Shown here in pieces: positions 42,129 to 50,578 of a stretch of 64,000 nucleotides of DNA. Position numbers and translations under genes: made by a program. Numbering within the stretch: the stretch's first letter is position 1; every line of letters begins with the position of its first letter. Under the pieces are notes generated by a model. The model saw only the letters and a program-made list of their open reading frames with translations. It was not told where the DNA came from and did no database searches. Source of the stretch: Casp-actino8 sp044358015 (GTDB lineage Bacteria; Actinomycetota; Acidimicrobiia; Acidimicrobiales; Ilumatobacteraceae). The DNA lies in the NCBI GenBank assembly GCA_044358015.1, contig JBIKOO010000006.1, positions 13,891-77,890 of the forward strand. The letters run 5' to 3'.

Positions 42129-42560
42129 CTAGATGTGAACGATGTTGACGTTTTCTTTGGACAGGCTGTTTCTAAAATCCTTGACGTCACTTGTGATGAT
42201 GACGACTTCGGCATCCGACAAAGTCGCGATTGCTGCGATATGAGCATCGGCGACTGAAAGAAATGAAAATTCATTGCGAAGTTCAGCCGCTCGGTCGGCG
42301 TACGTTGAGTCAAGTACATGATCTTGGTTGACGATGCGGTTCACGAATGATGCTTTCGGCTCTTCTCGATTGATGATTGCTTCAACACGAACGGTCGTTG
42401 GGACAATGAGTGACACGCGTGAACCTTGTTCGAGGTGTTGCCGGTATCTCTCAATGAGAGCCAACAGACGACGGTGTTTCGTATGGGCTTGATTACTCAG
42501 TGCTTGAATCGCTTCGTTGTCTAAAACGATGATGCTCGCTGGCTTAACAAAGTTCTTCAT
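42129..42560 (-). CDS. PIN-domain toxin (VapC-like)
   Basis: The 143-residue PIN-domain ribonuclease has the acidic tetrad D14 (IIVLDNEAI), E60 (TTVRVEAI), D105 (SVADAHIAA) and D125 (IITSDVKDF). It is the second gene of a toxin-antitoxin pair, with a 4-bp overlap with its antitoxin. VapC-type toxins cleave tRNA or rRNA; the target here is unknown. Confidence 0.88.
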   Translation of the reverse strand: MKNFVKPASIIVLDNEAIQALSNQAHTKHRRLLALIERYRQHLEQGSRVSLIVPTTVRVEAIINREEPKASFVNRIVNQDHVLDSTYADRAAELRNEFSFLSVADAHIAAIATLSDAEVVIITSDVKDFRNSLSKENVNIVHI

Positions 42561-42976
42561 GAGCGCGTCTGAAAAAAGCTCTGCGCATCGGCCCAGACAA
42601 GAACATCAGTTGGGGAGGGATGTTGTTGAACGCTGACAATGTCTTGAGCGGCTTGGGCGATGACGTCAGGCTGATCTCGTAAACGATGATTTGTGAGGTC
42701 TGCTTCAGCTTGCGCGAGTTCTGTCAACGAGGGACGTGAATCTGGATAGTTGGTGTAGTGCTCGTCGAGCGCACCTCGGATTAATAGTGCTCGCAACTGT
42801 TGGCGTAAGCCGTCAACCGTGAGAGTGGTGGTACTTGGCGCCAAGTTCAGTTCGTCGGTCGCGATCATGGCAGCGTTGCGCAGATTGACCGGAATTCGCA
42901 TTGAAGTGTTCACCGTCTGGGTTTGATCGGCAAGGAGCAATGAAGCGATTTGGTCGAGTGCTGCTGACTGATTCAT
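42557..42976 (-). CDS. Antitoxin of the PIN toxin
   Basis: A 139-residue protein, first gene of the pair. TSMRIPVNLRNAAMIATDEL (about 24-43) followed by TTLTVDGLRQQLRALLIRGAL looks like a short DNA-binding/dimerisation unit of ribbon-helix-helix type. The rest is acidic and Gln-rich and probably wraps the toxin. It is larger than a typical VapB (about 80 residues). A perfect palindrome sits 8 bp upstream. Confidence 0.78.
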   Translation of the reverse strand: MNQSAALDQIASLLLADQTQTVNTSMRIPVNLRNAAMIATDELNLAPSTTTLTVDGLRQQLRALLIRGALDEHYTNYPDSRPSLTELAQAEADLTNHRLRDQPDVIAQAAQDIVSVQQHPSPTDVLVWADAQSFFQTRS

Positions 42977-42982
42977 ATTTTG

Positions 42983-43007
42983 AATGTACCACGATCATGT
43001 GGTACAT
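42983..43007 (-). promoter_or_regulatory. Toxin-antitoxin operator overlapping the -10 box
   Basis: Perfect 9-bp arms ATGTACCAC (42984-42992) and GTGGTACAT (42999-43007) flank six bases. On the minus strand TACATT (42988-42983) is a -10 box six bases before the antitoxin ATG at 42976, and lies largely within the dyad, as expected for self-repression by the antitoxin or the complex. Confidence 0.75.
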
Positions 43008-43030
43008 AAATTTAAAGGGGCGGTTGCGAG

Positions 43031-43633
43031 TCAACCCAGTAGGTCTTCGGCGGCTTGACGTACTTGCCAGTCTCGGTCTTCGAGGGCGGCTTTGAGTGCA
43101 GTCTCAACTTCGGGCGAATCAAAGGGCGCCAAAGCCAGCACTGCACGTCGGCGGATTGCGGGTTTGTCTTGGCACGCACTCAAGATGGCGGGAAGACCTG
43201 ACTCATCACCGATTGCCCCGAGGGCCGCGACTGCGGCTTCGCGAACTAACGCATCATCGTGATGAAGGACGAGTCGGGTTAATTCGTTGATGATTTCGGG
43301 GCGCCCACTTTCATGTTCGCCACACGCCCAGGCCGCCATTTCAACGACCTGATGATCGGCATCTTGAAGCGAGGGGACTAAATCAAAAGCAGGAAATAGT
43401 GCTGCAAGTTCAGCTACGCGAATGCGGACCCGTGAATCAACATCCTGCGAAAAAGTCTCAAGAACTTTAACATTTAATTGATCAATGCGTGCCATTGCGC
43501 CAAGCGCGGTCTCACGAATAGAACCATGTTCGTGCATGAGTGACTTGGTGATTAGATCAACATCTCCGCTATGCCCAGCGATGACAATCGCTCGACGCAG
43601 TTCGGCGATTTCGGGACTGTCGGAAGCGCTCAC
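43031..43633 (-). CDS. HEAT-repeat protein
   Basis: A 200-residue all-helical protein of five or six HEAT/PBS-lyase-like repeats (for example DVDSRVRIRVAELAALF, HDDALVREAAVAALGAIGD, DKPAIRRRAVLALAPFD, DRDWQVRQAAEDLLG). It is a probable protein-binding scaffold. It overlaps the next upstream gene (membrane protein) by 4 bp and belongs to the same transcript. Confidence 0.82.
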   Translation of the reverse strand: MSASDSPEIAELRRAIVIAGHSGDVDLITKSLMHEHGSIRETALGAMARIDQLNVKVLETFSQDVDSRVRIRVAELAALFPAFDLVPSLQDADHQVVEMAAWACGEHESGRPEIINELTRLVLHHDDALVREAAVAALGAIGDESGLPAILSACQDKPAIRRRAVLALAPFDSPEVETALKAALEDRDWQVRQAAEDLLG

Positions 43634-43971
43634 AGTCTTGAAATGACATTCGTAACGATGAAGGACAAAGCGGTGGCGATCACAATGGCCGCCACAATTC
43701 CGCCAACTAAAGCGATTGCTCCGAGCCCCGTGGCATCTAAAACCTTTCGCGCGATCGTTTCGGAGAGATCAGGTGCAGCGGTGTTCAAGGGGTTTGATTC
43801 ATCCAAAAGTCGTTGAGCAGACTGTCGTTGATCAGATTGTCGAGACTGCTGTTCGGCGCGTGGCGGATGCGGAAAATTTCTGGCAGGCTTGCGCCACCCG
43901 ATGACAAGAAGTGCCAACATGGCTAAGCCGGCAATGATGCCTAGGCGGGTGGAGATTTCAGTGAGTGACAC
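43630..43971 (-). CDS. Small two-helix membrane protein
   Basis: A 113-residue protein with a helix at about 9-27 (RLGIIAGLAMLALLVIGW), a basic Gln/Arg-rich cytoplasmic or periplasmic loop and a second helix at about 85-107 (AIALVGGIVAAIVIATALSFIVT). It starts at GTG 43971, whose 5' end overlaps the start region of the divergent protease gene. No known family recognised. Confidence 0.65.
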   Translation of the reverse strand: MSLTEISTRLGIIAGLAMLALLVIGWRKPARNFPHPPRAEQQSRQSDQRQSAQRLLDESNPLNTAAPDLSETIARKVLDATGLGAIALVGGIVAAIVIATALSFIVTNVISRL

Positions 43972-45118
43972 GCAGACAGAAAAGGTAGTCGCCCAACGGG
44001 TCGTTCCACCGTCGTTACGCGCTCAAGTTGTCGCAATCCCGTTTGTGACCATCGCGTTTATCTTGATAGTGACCGTTCTTGTTGCCATGGTCTGGCCCAT
44101 GCAGAGGTACGAAACAGCGCCAGGACGGGCTGAATTCGTGGGATCGCGGCTGAGCGTTGCGGGTGACCAGGTGGTTGTGTATCCGCCCGAGCGCGGAGTC
44201 CGTTTTGTGACGGCATTAGGAACTGAACTGAATCCGTTACAAGCATTTATGGGCTGGGTTGACCCATTTGTGAATGTCCTCACGTGCGAAGAGCGTTTCG
44301 GTGACTGTAATCCCACCCAAAGTCGAGAAATTCAACTTGGGGCCATGGCCAATGCCAAGGAGATCGCGGCATATGTGGCCTTGTCGTACCTTGGTTTTGA
44401 CACAACTTTTCAAGAAGGCCCTGCTCAAGTAGCAGGTTTTGACCCCTCAGTGTGTCCAGAAGAGGCTCCTTCGCAACGGGCGTGCAAGGTTCTTGCGGTG
44501 GGAGATGTGATCACTTCAATTGACGTTGGGGACGGTCCGATCGAGGTTGATGTCATATCAAAGCTGTCCGAAGCGCTCAAAAATGCTCAAGCAGGCGATA
44601 TCGCCACCCTTGAGGTGACCCCGCTGACCAACAACGGACCAGGCACAACCAAAAGTGTTGATGTTGAGCTGATTCAGAGTCCGGACGATGCCTCCCGGAC
44701 GCTCATTGGCTTCAGCGCTCGCGATACAAGAACTGTGCAGTTACCTTTCAATGTCAATTTTGATACCGATGACATTGGTGGCCCTTCGGCGGGCTTGTCG
44801 TTCACCGTGGCCCTAATTGACAGTTTGACCAAAGGCGAACTCGTCCCTTCTCAAGGAGTGGCAGTGACGGGGACGATTCAAGACGATGGGTCAGTGGGGG
44901 CCATTGGTGCTTTGGTGCAAAAATCGATTGCGGTCAAAAAATCTGGAGCCGAAATATTCTTGGTTCCTACTGCGCAAGGTCCCGATGACATTGCCGCTGC
45001 TCAAGCCGCAGTGGGCAATGCGGTCAAAATCGTGCCGGTCGCAACACTGGGAGAGGCCTTAGAGGCGCTCGTGAAGTACGGCGGGGAGCCCGGCATCTCG
45101 CCAGTCAAGCAGGGGTGA
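43961..45118 (+). CDS. PDZ-S16 (Lon-like) membrane-anchored serine protease, YlbL type
   Basis: From GTG 43961 the 385-residue protein has one N-terminal membrane helix (AQVVAIPFVTIAFILIVTVLVAMVW), a PDZ-like segment (VLAVGDVITSIDVGDGPIEV, about 176-196) and a C-terminal Lon proteolytic domain with catalytic Ser276 (DDIGGPSAGLSF) and Lys321 (GALVQKSIAVKKSGA). The family (YlbL; Rv3194c in M. tuberculosis) processes membrane proteins. As in mycobacteria a UPF0182 gene is close by, but here a DivIVA-like gene lies between them. Confidence 0.9.
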   Translation: MSDTQTEKVVAQRVVPPSLRAQVVAIPFVTIAFILIVTVLVAMVWPMQRYETAPGRAEFVGSRLSVAGDQVVVYPPERGVRFVTALGTELNPLQAFMGWVDPFVNVLTCEERFGDCNPTQSREIQLGAMANAKEIAAYVALSYLGFDTTFQEGPAQVAGFDPSVCPEEAPSQRACKVLAVGDVITSIDVGDGPIEVDVISKLSEALKNAQAGDIATLEVTPLTNNGPGTTKSVDVELIQSPDDASRTLIGFSARDTRTVQLPFNVNFDTDDIGGPSAGLSFTVALIDSLTKGELVPSQGVAVTGTIQDDGSVGAIGALVQKSIAVKKSGAEIFLVPTAQGPDDIAAAQAAVGNAVKIVPVATLGEALEALVKYGGEPGISPVKQG

Positions 45119-45176
45119 AGTGACAAGCATTTTGGGTAAAACCCCTGATTGCCACCCTTTATCCACAGATATTTCG

Positions 45177-45189
45177 TACTCTCTCCTAA
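45177..45189 (+). promoter_or_regulatory. Leaderless -10 element of the DivIVA-like gene
   Basis: TACTCT (45177-45182) lies seven bases from ATG 45190, with no ribosome site in between. Confidence 0.45.
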
Positions 45190-47163
45190 ATGGCTATCTC
45201 TTTTTCGCGACCCGACCCCTCGTCGCCAACCGCCGTTGCCGGCGCCACCTTCCCCTCGTCTCGCCGTGGTTTTGACCAAAACGAAGTTCGCGACTTTTTG
45301 CGGATGGTTTCGGCTGAACTCTCGCGGCAGCAAGAACGCATCACTTTCCTTGAGCGCGAACTACTGAATTCTCAACAAGCCGTACCAGCACCGCCGATCG
45401 AACTGAATGAAGAAACGATCACTGAACTTCTGGGCGAAGAAACTGCACGCATTGTTCAGGCCGCTCGCGAAGCAGCCGGCAAGATCAAGGTTCGGTCAGA
45501 AGAAACTGCAACGCGACTTGTGCGCGAAGCCACCGACGAGGCCGCTCGAATTCGGGAAGATGCCGAACTTGAAGCAGCTCGTGTTCGGCAAGATGCCACG
45601 TCAGATGCTGAAGCCGAGATCTTGATGGCTAAGCAACAGGGTCGTGACATGGTGAATGAAGCACGTGCTTATCGTGAACGTGTTTTGGCCGACGTTGCAC
45701 GCCGTCGTGAATTGGCACGTGAACAAATTGAAGATTTGATGCACGGCCGTGACCGCATTGTGCAGGTATTTGATCGTGCACGCATTGCAACCGAAGATGT
45801 GTTGCGCGAACTTGATGATGTCGCAGAAGAACCAAGCGAATTTGTCAATCTGGCCCCGACTACTGGTCCGATTCCCATCATTGTTCAGGCCGATGAAATT
45901 GAAGCCCGTGAAGCAGTGCGTCCCGCAGTTTCATCAGCGCCGGCCTTTGCCCCGTACGATCAGGACGAAGATGTTGCAGTGATGGCTGCCGAAGTGGTGA
46001 TTGACCGCTCTGCCTTGATTGAAGACGTTGTCATCACTGAACTAGCAGTCAATGAACAGCCAGTCACTGAACAAATCATTGTTGAAGAAGTAGTTGTTGA
46101 CGTTCCAGCAGTCACCGACATTTCAGTGATTGAAGACGATGCCCCCATCGCACCAGTCGTCGAACTGGTTGTTGAAGCACCCGTTTCGAATGTTGTACCG
46201 CTATTTGCCCGTCAAGAAACACCAGCAGTTGTTGAAAATACTGTTGACATTGATAGTGAGCTAGACGATGACGAAGATGATGAGAATGACCCTCCGCTTG
46301 TCATCGTTGAACAAAAAGCCAAGGTAGTTGTACCGCCAGCTGATGACATCTTTGCCAAGTTGCGCCGTTCTGGCGCCGAGTCGATTGCCAAAGAAGTCGC
46401 AACGACTCAAGTAAAAAAGACTGAGCCGAAAAAGAAGGCGGTTGACAAAGTTGTTGAACCAATCGTAGAAACCGTTGTGGTGCCAGAAGTTGAAGAGGTT
46501 GCGGTTGCAACCCCGTTTGAACTTCGAGATGCTGCTTTGGCTCCCGTGATTGCTGCAATGTCGCGTAAGTTGAAGCGAGTTCTTGCTGATGAACAAAATG
46601 AAGTTCTTGATATTTTGCGTGGGAAACTTTCGGTGAAAACGCTTGACGCAATTGTTGGTCCCAAAGCCGAACATTCAGCGCGCATGATCGAAGCGCTTGA
46701 GGCTTCCTTGAAGGCGGGGGCGTTGGCTGGCGCAAAGTCTTTGTCTGATGCCTCTGATAAAGAACTTCAGAAAATGGTCGCGACTCAAATGGCAGCAATC
46801 AATGAATACGTCATCGCAACGGTGGTCGTACCTTTGCGTGAACGTTTAAGTCGCAGCATTTCACAAGCATCAGGTGATAACGCCGAACTCACTTCGCTTG
46901 TTCGTGTGGTTTATCGCGAGTGGAAGAATCAGCATGTTGACACTCAGGTTGACAACATTGCGCAGACTTCATTTGGGCGCGGTGCCTTTGCTGCGCTGAC
47001 CCCTGGTACGAAAGTTTGCTGGAAGGTCGATCCGAATGGTCCCGCCTGTGCGGACGCGGAAGATAACTCTCTTGCAGGATTTGTGGTTGCCGGTGATGCT
47101 TTCCCCACGGGGCACACTCATGCGCCAGCGCATGCTGGGTGCCGCTGTGCACTTGTTCAGTAA
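45190..47163 (+). CDS. DivIVA-domain coiled-coil protein with phage MuF-like C-terminus
   Basis: A 657-residue protein. N-terminus: SSRRGFDQNEVRDFLRMVSAELSR (about 23-46), the DivIVA membrane-curvature/lipid-binding motif. Residues 50-190 are a long coiled coil (AREAAGKIKVRSEETATRLVREA...). Residues 200-440 are acidic, Val-rich and disordered. A helical domain (440-580) precedes a C-terminal 63-residue segment with CWKVDPNGPACADAE, GDAFPTGHTHAPAHAGCRCALVQ: the W..D...C..C ... G..F ... P..H..CRC pattern of phage Mu gpF/SPP1 gp7 head-morphogenesis domains. It lies between YlbL- and UPF0182-type envelope genes. A role in polar growth or wall synthesis is likely; the MuF segment is unexplained. 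Confidence 0.8.
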   Translation: MAISFSRPDPSSPTAVAGATFPSSRRGFDQNEVRDFLRMVSAELSRQQERITFLERELLNSQQAVPAPPIELNEETITELLGEETARIVQAAREAAGKIKVRSEETATRLVREATDEAARIREDAELEAARVRQDATSDAEAEILMAKQQGRDMVNEARAYRERVLADVARRRELAREQIEDLMHGRDRIVQVFDRARIATEDVLRELDDVAEEPSEFVNLAPTTGPIPIIVQADEIEAREAVRPAVSSAPAFAPYDQDEDVAVMAAEVVIDRSALIEDVVITELAVNEQPVTEQIIVEEVVVDVPAVTDISVIEDDAPIAPVVELVVEAPVSNVVPLFARQETPAVVENTVDIDSELDDDEDDENDPPLVIVEQKAKVVVPPADDIFAKLRRSGAESIAKEVATTQVKKTEPKKKAVDKVVEPIVETVVVPEVEEVAVATPFELRDAALAPVIAAMSRKLKRVLADEQNEVLDILRGKLSVKTLDAIVGPKAEHSARMIEALEASLKAGALAGAKSLSDASDKELQKMVATQMAAINEYVIATVVVPLRERLSRSISQASGDNAELTSLVRVVYREWKNQHVDTQVDNIAQTSFGRGAFAALTPGTKVCWKVDPNGPACADAEDNSLAGFVVAGDAFPTGHTHAPAHAGCRCALVQ

Positions 47164-47169
47164 CACAAC

Positions 47170-47181
47170 TAGTCTCAGTCT
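47170..47181 (+). promoter_or_regulatory. Leaderless -10 element of the UPF0182 gene
   Basis: TAGTCT (47170-47175) is six bases from the GTG start at 47182. Confidence 0.45.
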
Positions 47182-50145
47182 GTGAAACCTTCTTCGGACC
47201 TGCCCCGTAGCCCGCGCCGACCCAGAAACCCCAATCGACCCGCCTGGGTTTCAAAGGGGCGAATCGCCCTCTTTATTGTTGCGGCGCTAGTTCTGATTTT
47301 GTTTTTATCGGCGCGCACAGTGGCGAACTTCTACGTCGACTTGTTGTGGTTCCGGTCGGTCGAGCGGGGAAGCGTTTTTTGGACCAGCATTCAGTCCAAG
47401 GTTTTCCTCGGTGCGGTTTTCAGCGTCGCATTCGCGATTGTCTCGTTCATTAGCTTGACGTTGGCCGAGCGGCTGTCGCCGAAAGAACTTCCTAGTGGAC
47501 CCGAACGCGAAGTGGTTGAGCGGTTCAAAATGATCGTGGGTCGACGTACACGTTTATTGCGTATCGCCGTTTCCGTTTTGTTCGGATTGTTAGTTGGTCT
47601 GCCAGCAATGGCGCAGTGGCAAGACTGGTTGCTGTTCAAAAATTCTCAATCATTCGGAACGAGCGATCCACTATTCGGAGTAGATGTTGGGTTCTATGTT
47701 TTCCGACTCCCGTTCTTGACCTTCTTGGTTGATTGGGCTTTTGCTGCGGTGGTGATGATCACTCTTCTGACTGTGGTGATGCATTTCTTGAACGGATCGA
47801 TTCGTGTGCAAACAGCGGGCGACCGAATTTCTAAAGGCGCGCGCATTCACCTGAGTGTTTTGTTTGCGATTCTTGCGGTGGTTAAGGCAGCCGATTATTG
47901 GCTACAGCGTTTTGAGTTAACTGTTTCGAGTCGAGGTGTTGTGCAAGGAGCGACATACACAGATGTCAATGCTCAACTTCCCGCGATCAATTTGTTGATT
48001 TTGGTGAGCTTGCTAGTTGCTGCTCTTTTCCTGGCCGGAATTCGATTTGGTGGATGGCGACTACCGCTTTTGTCAATGGCATTGTGGGCCGTTGTGGCGA
48101 TCGTCGCCGGCACGGTCTATCCAGCGGTCATTCAGCGTTTTGTCGTGCAACCAAACGTGACGACTCGCGAGTATGACTACATCGGACGCAACGTCACGGC
48201 TACACGTGCGGCGATGGGTATTGACAAAGTTGAAACCATTTCGCTCGAGTCTGGCAGTGTCACTGATGCTGAGGTTGCACAAGACACCGCACCGTTAAGT
48301 GATGCGCGGTTGCTTGATGTTTCAGAGATGCGAGATCGCTACTCGCTTGACCAAGGACTTTTTGCGTTCTACTCAATTAACGATCTAGACGTTGATCGAT
48401 ACGAAGTAGATGGTCGGTCACAACAAACAATGGTTGCGGCGCGCGAACTTAACCCGGACGGTATCCCGAACAAAACCTGGGTTTCAAAGCATTTGATTTA
48501 TACCCATGGTTGCGGAGTGGTTTCGGCAAGTGCATCGCAAATCACTTCCGACGGTCGCCCGATTTATCAAGAAATCGCTGCCGAGAAGCCCCAGCTTTAT
48601 GTTGGTACTCAGCAGCCTGGTTACGCAATCGTTAACACTAAGCAAGTTGAACAAGCGTGTCCGAACACTGAAGCAACGCCTTACGACGGCTCTGGCGGAA
48701 TCACCCTTGATTCGGCAGCAAAGAAACTTGCTTTTGCGATTCATTTCGGTGAGTTCAACTTGTTTGGTTCAAGTTTGATTACTGATGAATCACGTCTCAT
48801 TGATATTCGCGATGTCAGCGATCGCGTCGCAAAGGTGGCTCCCTTCTTGCACCTTGACGCCGATCCATACCCAGTTGTTGATGGTGGCAAAGTTCTTTGG
48901 GTAATCGATGCATTCACAACAACATCGCGCTATCCCTACGCCCAGCAAGCAAATACTGACAACCTCACTGCGGGTTCAGGGTTGAAGCACAACTTCAATT
49001 ACGTCCGCAACAGTGTGAAGGCAGTTGTTAATGCTTATGACGGTTCGGTGGTGTTGTATGCCGTTGATCCGACTGACCCCATTGTGATGGCGTGGTCAAA
49101 AGCATTCCCGGGACTCTTCACTTCTGCCGACCAAGTGCCAGCCACTTTGCGAGCTCACTTCCGTTATCCCGAAGATTTGTTCAGGGTGCAAACCAATCTT
49201 TACGGTCGCTATCAGTTCACTGAGACCGATGCATTCTTTAGTCGTGATTCGGCATGGAGCGTGGCGCAAGCTGCACAACGTGAGCCTGAAGTTGCAGTTT
49301 CAACTGCGGGCGATATCACAACAGATGCCACTGCACCTTCGCAAGCCGACACGGGCAATGTCGCCGACGCGAATGTTGCACGATTTGAGCCTTATTACAC
49401 GTTGTTCCACAACCCCGACTCGGTGGGCTCAACGGTCGCACCGACTTTTTCTTTGATCCGCCCATTTGTTCCGTTCTCGTCTGATGACACGCGAAAAGAA
49501 CTACGTGCGTTCATGGTGGTATCAAGCGATCCCGAAACTTACGGACAATTGAAGGTGTACAAGTACGAGGGAACTTTGCCAGCTGGACCCGCAACGGTTT
49601 CGGCAGAGCTCGGCAGTAACCCAAATATCTCGCCAGTGATTACTCTTCTTGACCAGCGTGGTTCGCGAGTCATTCTGGGTCAGTTGCAAGTTGTTCCCGT
49701 TGGGAAAGGCCTGATTTGGGTGCAGCCGTTGTATGTGCGTCCTGATGACTCTGGATCAAAACAAGTTTTCGTGCGTCGAGTTTTGGCGTGGTACGACGGT
49801 GAAGCAGTTATCGGCGACACATTGACTGAGGCCATTAATCGTTTGTTCCCGAAGGCCAATGTTGACCTTGGTGAAGTTGTTGGTGATTCGGGCAGTTCAG
49901 AAACCGACACCGGGACCGATACTGGTACCGACACCGGAACTGATACTGGTACCGACACTGGTACTGACACCGGTACTGATACTGGCTCGACATCTACAGA
50001 CCCAGCCACATTGCTCGAAGAAGCTCAGATATTGTTCGACGAAGCAGACGCGGCTTTGCGTGACGGCGATCTTGGTACGTATCAGAGCAAAGTTGACGAG
50101 GCCCAAGACCTCATCGCGGAGGCTTTGGCGCAACTCGGTAGCTGA
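47182..50145 (+). CDS. UPF0182 (COG1615) family membrane protein
   Basis: A 987-residue protein found throughout Actinobacteria. The N-terminal third has about seven membrane helices (RIALFIVAALVLILFLSA, FLGAVFSVAFAIVSFISLTLA, ...). A large extracytoplasmic domain follows with family signatures (VNAYDGSVVLYAVDPTDPIVMAWSKAFPGLF; LRAHFRYPEDLFRVQTNLYGRYQ). The C-terminus has an acidic DTGT repeat (about 905-935) and a helical tail. Function unknown; envelope transport or assembly has been proposed for relatives. It starts at GTG 47182, 18 bp after the DivIVA-like gene. Confidence 0.93.
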   Translation: MKPSSDLPRSPRRPRNPNRPAWVSKGRIALFIVAALVLILFLSARTVANFYVDLLWFRSVERGSVFWTSIQSKVFLGAVFSVAFAIVSFISLTLAERLSPKELPSGPEREVVERFKMIVGRRTRLLRIAVSVLFGLLVGLPAMAQWQDWLLFKNSQSFGTSDPLFGVDVGFYVFRLPFLTFLVDWAFAAVVMITLLTVVMHFLNGSIRVQTAGDRISKGARIHLSVLFAILAVVKAADYWLQRFELTVSSRGVVQGATYTDVNAQLPAINLLILVSLLVAALFLAGIRFGGWRLPLLSMALWAVVAIVAGTVYPAVIQRFVVQPNVTTREYDYIGRNVTATRAAMGIDKVETISLESGSVTDAEVAQDTAPLSDARLLDVSEMRDRYSLDQGLFAFYSINDLDVDRYEVDGRSQQTMVAARELNPDGIPNKTWVSKHLIYTHGCGVVSASASQITSDGRPIYQEIAAEKPQLYVGTQQPGYAIVNTKQVEQACPNTEATPYDGSGGITLDSAAKKLAFAIHFGEFNLFGSSLITDESRLIDIRDVSDRVAKVAPFLHLDADPYPVVDGGKVLWVIDAFTTTSRYPYAQQANTDNLTAGSGLKHNFNYVRNSVKAVVNAYDGSVVLYAVDPTDPIVMAWSKAFPGLFTSADQVPATLRAHFRYPEDLFRVQTNLYGRYQFTETDAFFSRDSAWSVAQAAQREPEVAVSTAGDITTDATAPSQADTGNVADANVARFEPYYTLFHNPDSVGSTVAPTFSLIRPFVPFSSDDTRKELRAFMVVSSDPETYGQLKVYKYEGTLPAGPATVSAELGSNPNISPVITLLDQRGSRVILGQLQVVPVGKGLIWVQPLYVRPDDSGSKQVFVRRVLAWYDGEAVIGDTLTEAINRLFPKANVDLGEVVGDSGSSETDTGTDTGTDTGTDTGTDTGTDTGTDTGSTSTDPATLLEEAQILFDEADAALRDGDLGTYQSKVDEAQDLIAEALAQLGS
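49903..49986 (+). repeat. In-frame 12-bp minisatellite coding for DTGT repeats
   Basis: About seven tandem copies of a 12-base unit close to GAYACYGGNACY code for an Asp-Thr-Gly-Thr repeat near the C-terminus of the UPF0182 protein. Copies differ mainly at third codon positions, so the repeat is kept at protein level rather than recently expanded. The unit could change length by slippage without shifting the frame. Confidence 0.85.
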
Positions 50146-50150
50146 GTGAG

Positions 50151-50516
50151 TTAGCGTTTTTTGTTGATCAATTCGGCAACTTCGGCCAAGTCTTGGCGGA
50201 AGGCAATCTGATAGCGAGCTTGCTCGTTGGCTAAACGTACTTGGTCGGCATTAGCCGTATCGGCACGTTCACCTAAAGCATCAATGTCGCTTGAGAGTTC
50301 ACCCAACTGATGCGTGACTTCAGTTCCTACTTGAGTCACGCGCGCGTTCAGGCTGATGATCTTGCCGTCGACTTCTTCAAGTCGGCGGGATTGTTCAGAG
50401 TCGACTGCATTGATGGATGCTAATTCGGCGCGTAATTGAGCAAGTTGCTTGCGTAGTTCGGCAACTTCAGCCGGATCTACCGGCGGAGTTTTTGGTGTGC
50501 GCTTGAATAGTCCCAT
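50151..50516 (-). CDS. Small coiled-coil protein
   Basis: A 121-residue highly charged helical protein (MGLFKRTPKTPPVDPAEVAELRKQLAQLRAELASI...) with continuous heptads across residues 18-115 and a basic NKKR end. No membrane segment or enzyme motif. Its MGLFKR start is common in membrane-associated coiled-coil proteins. It is convergent with the UPF0182 gene. Function unknown. Confidence 0.7.
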   Translation of the reverse strand: MGLFKRTPKTPPVDPAEVAELRKQLAQLRAELASINAVDSEQSRRLEEVDGKIISLNARVTQVGTEVTHQLGELSSDIDALGERADTANADQVRLANEQARYQIAFRQDLAEVAELINKKR

Positions 50517-50578
50517 GCGTGATCTACCGTACTTCTCGGCTTGAACTCATCAGGTGATTTTCTCAAGTGAATTTGGCT

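Noticed and set aside
43031..43633. The HEAT protein as a phycobilin lyase
   Set aside because: The repeats resemble PBS-lyase HEAT repeats, but no phycobilisome genes are present and the match is to the generic repeat only.
49903..49986. A CRISPR-like array from the 12-bp repeats
   Set aside because: The units are tandem without spacers and lie in frame inside a conserved gene.
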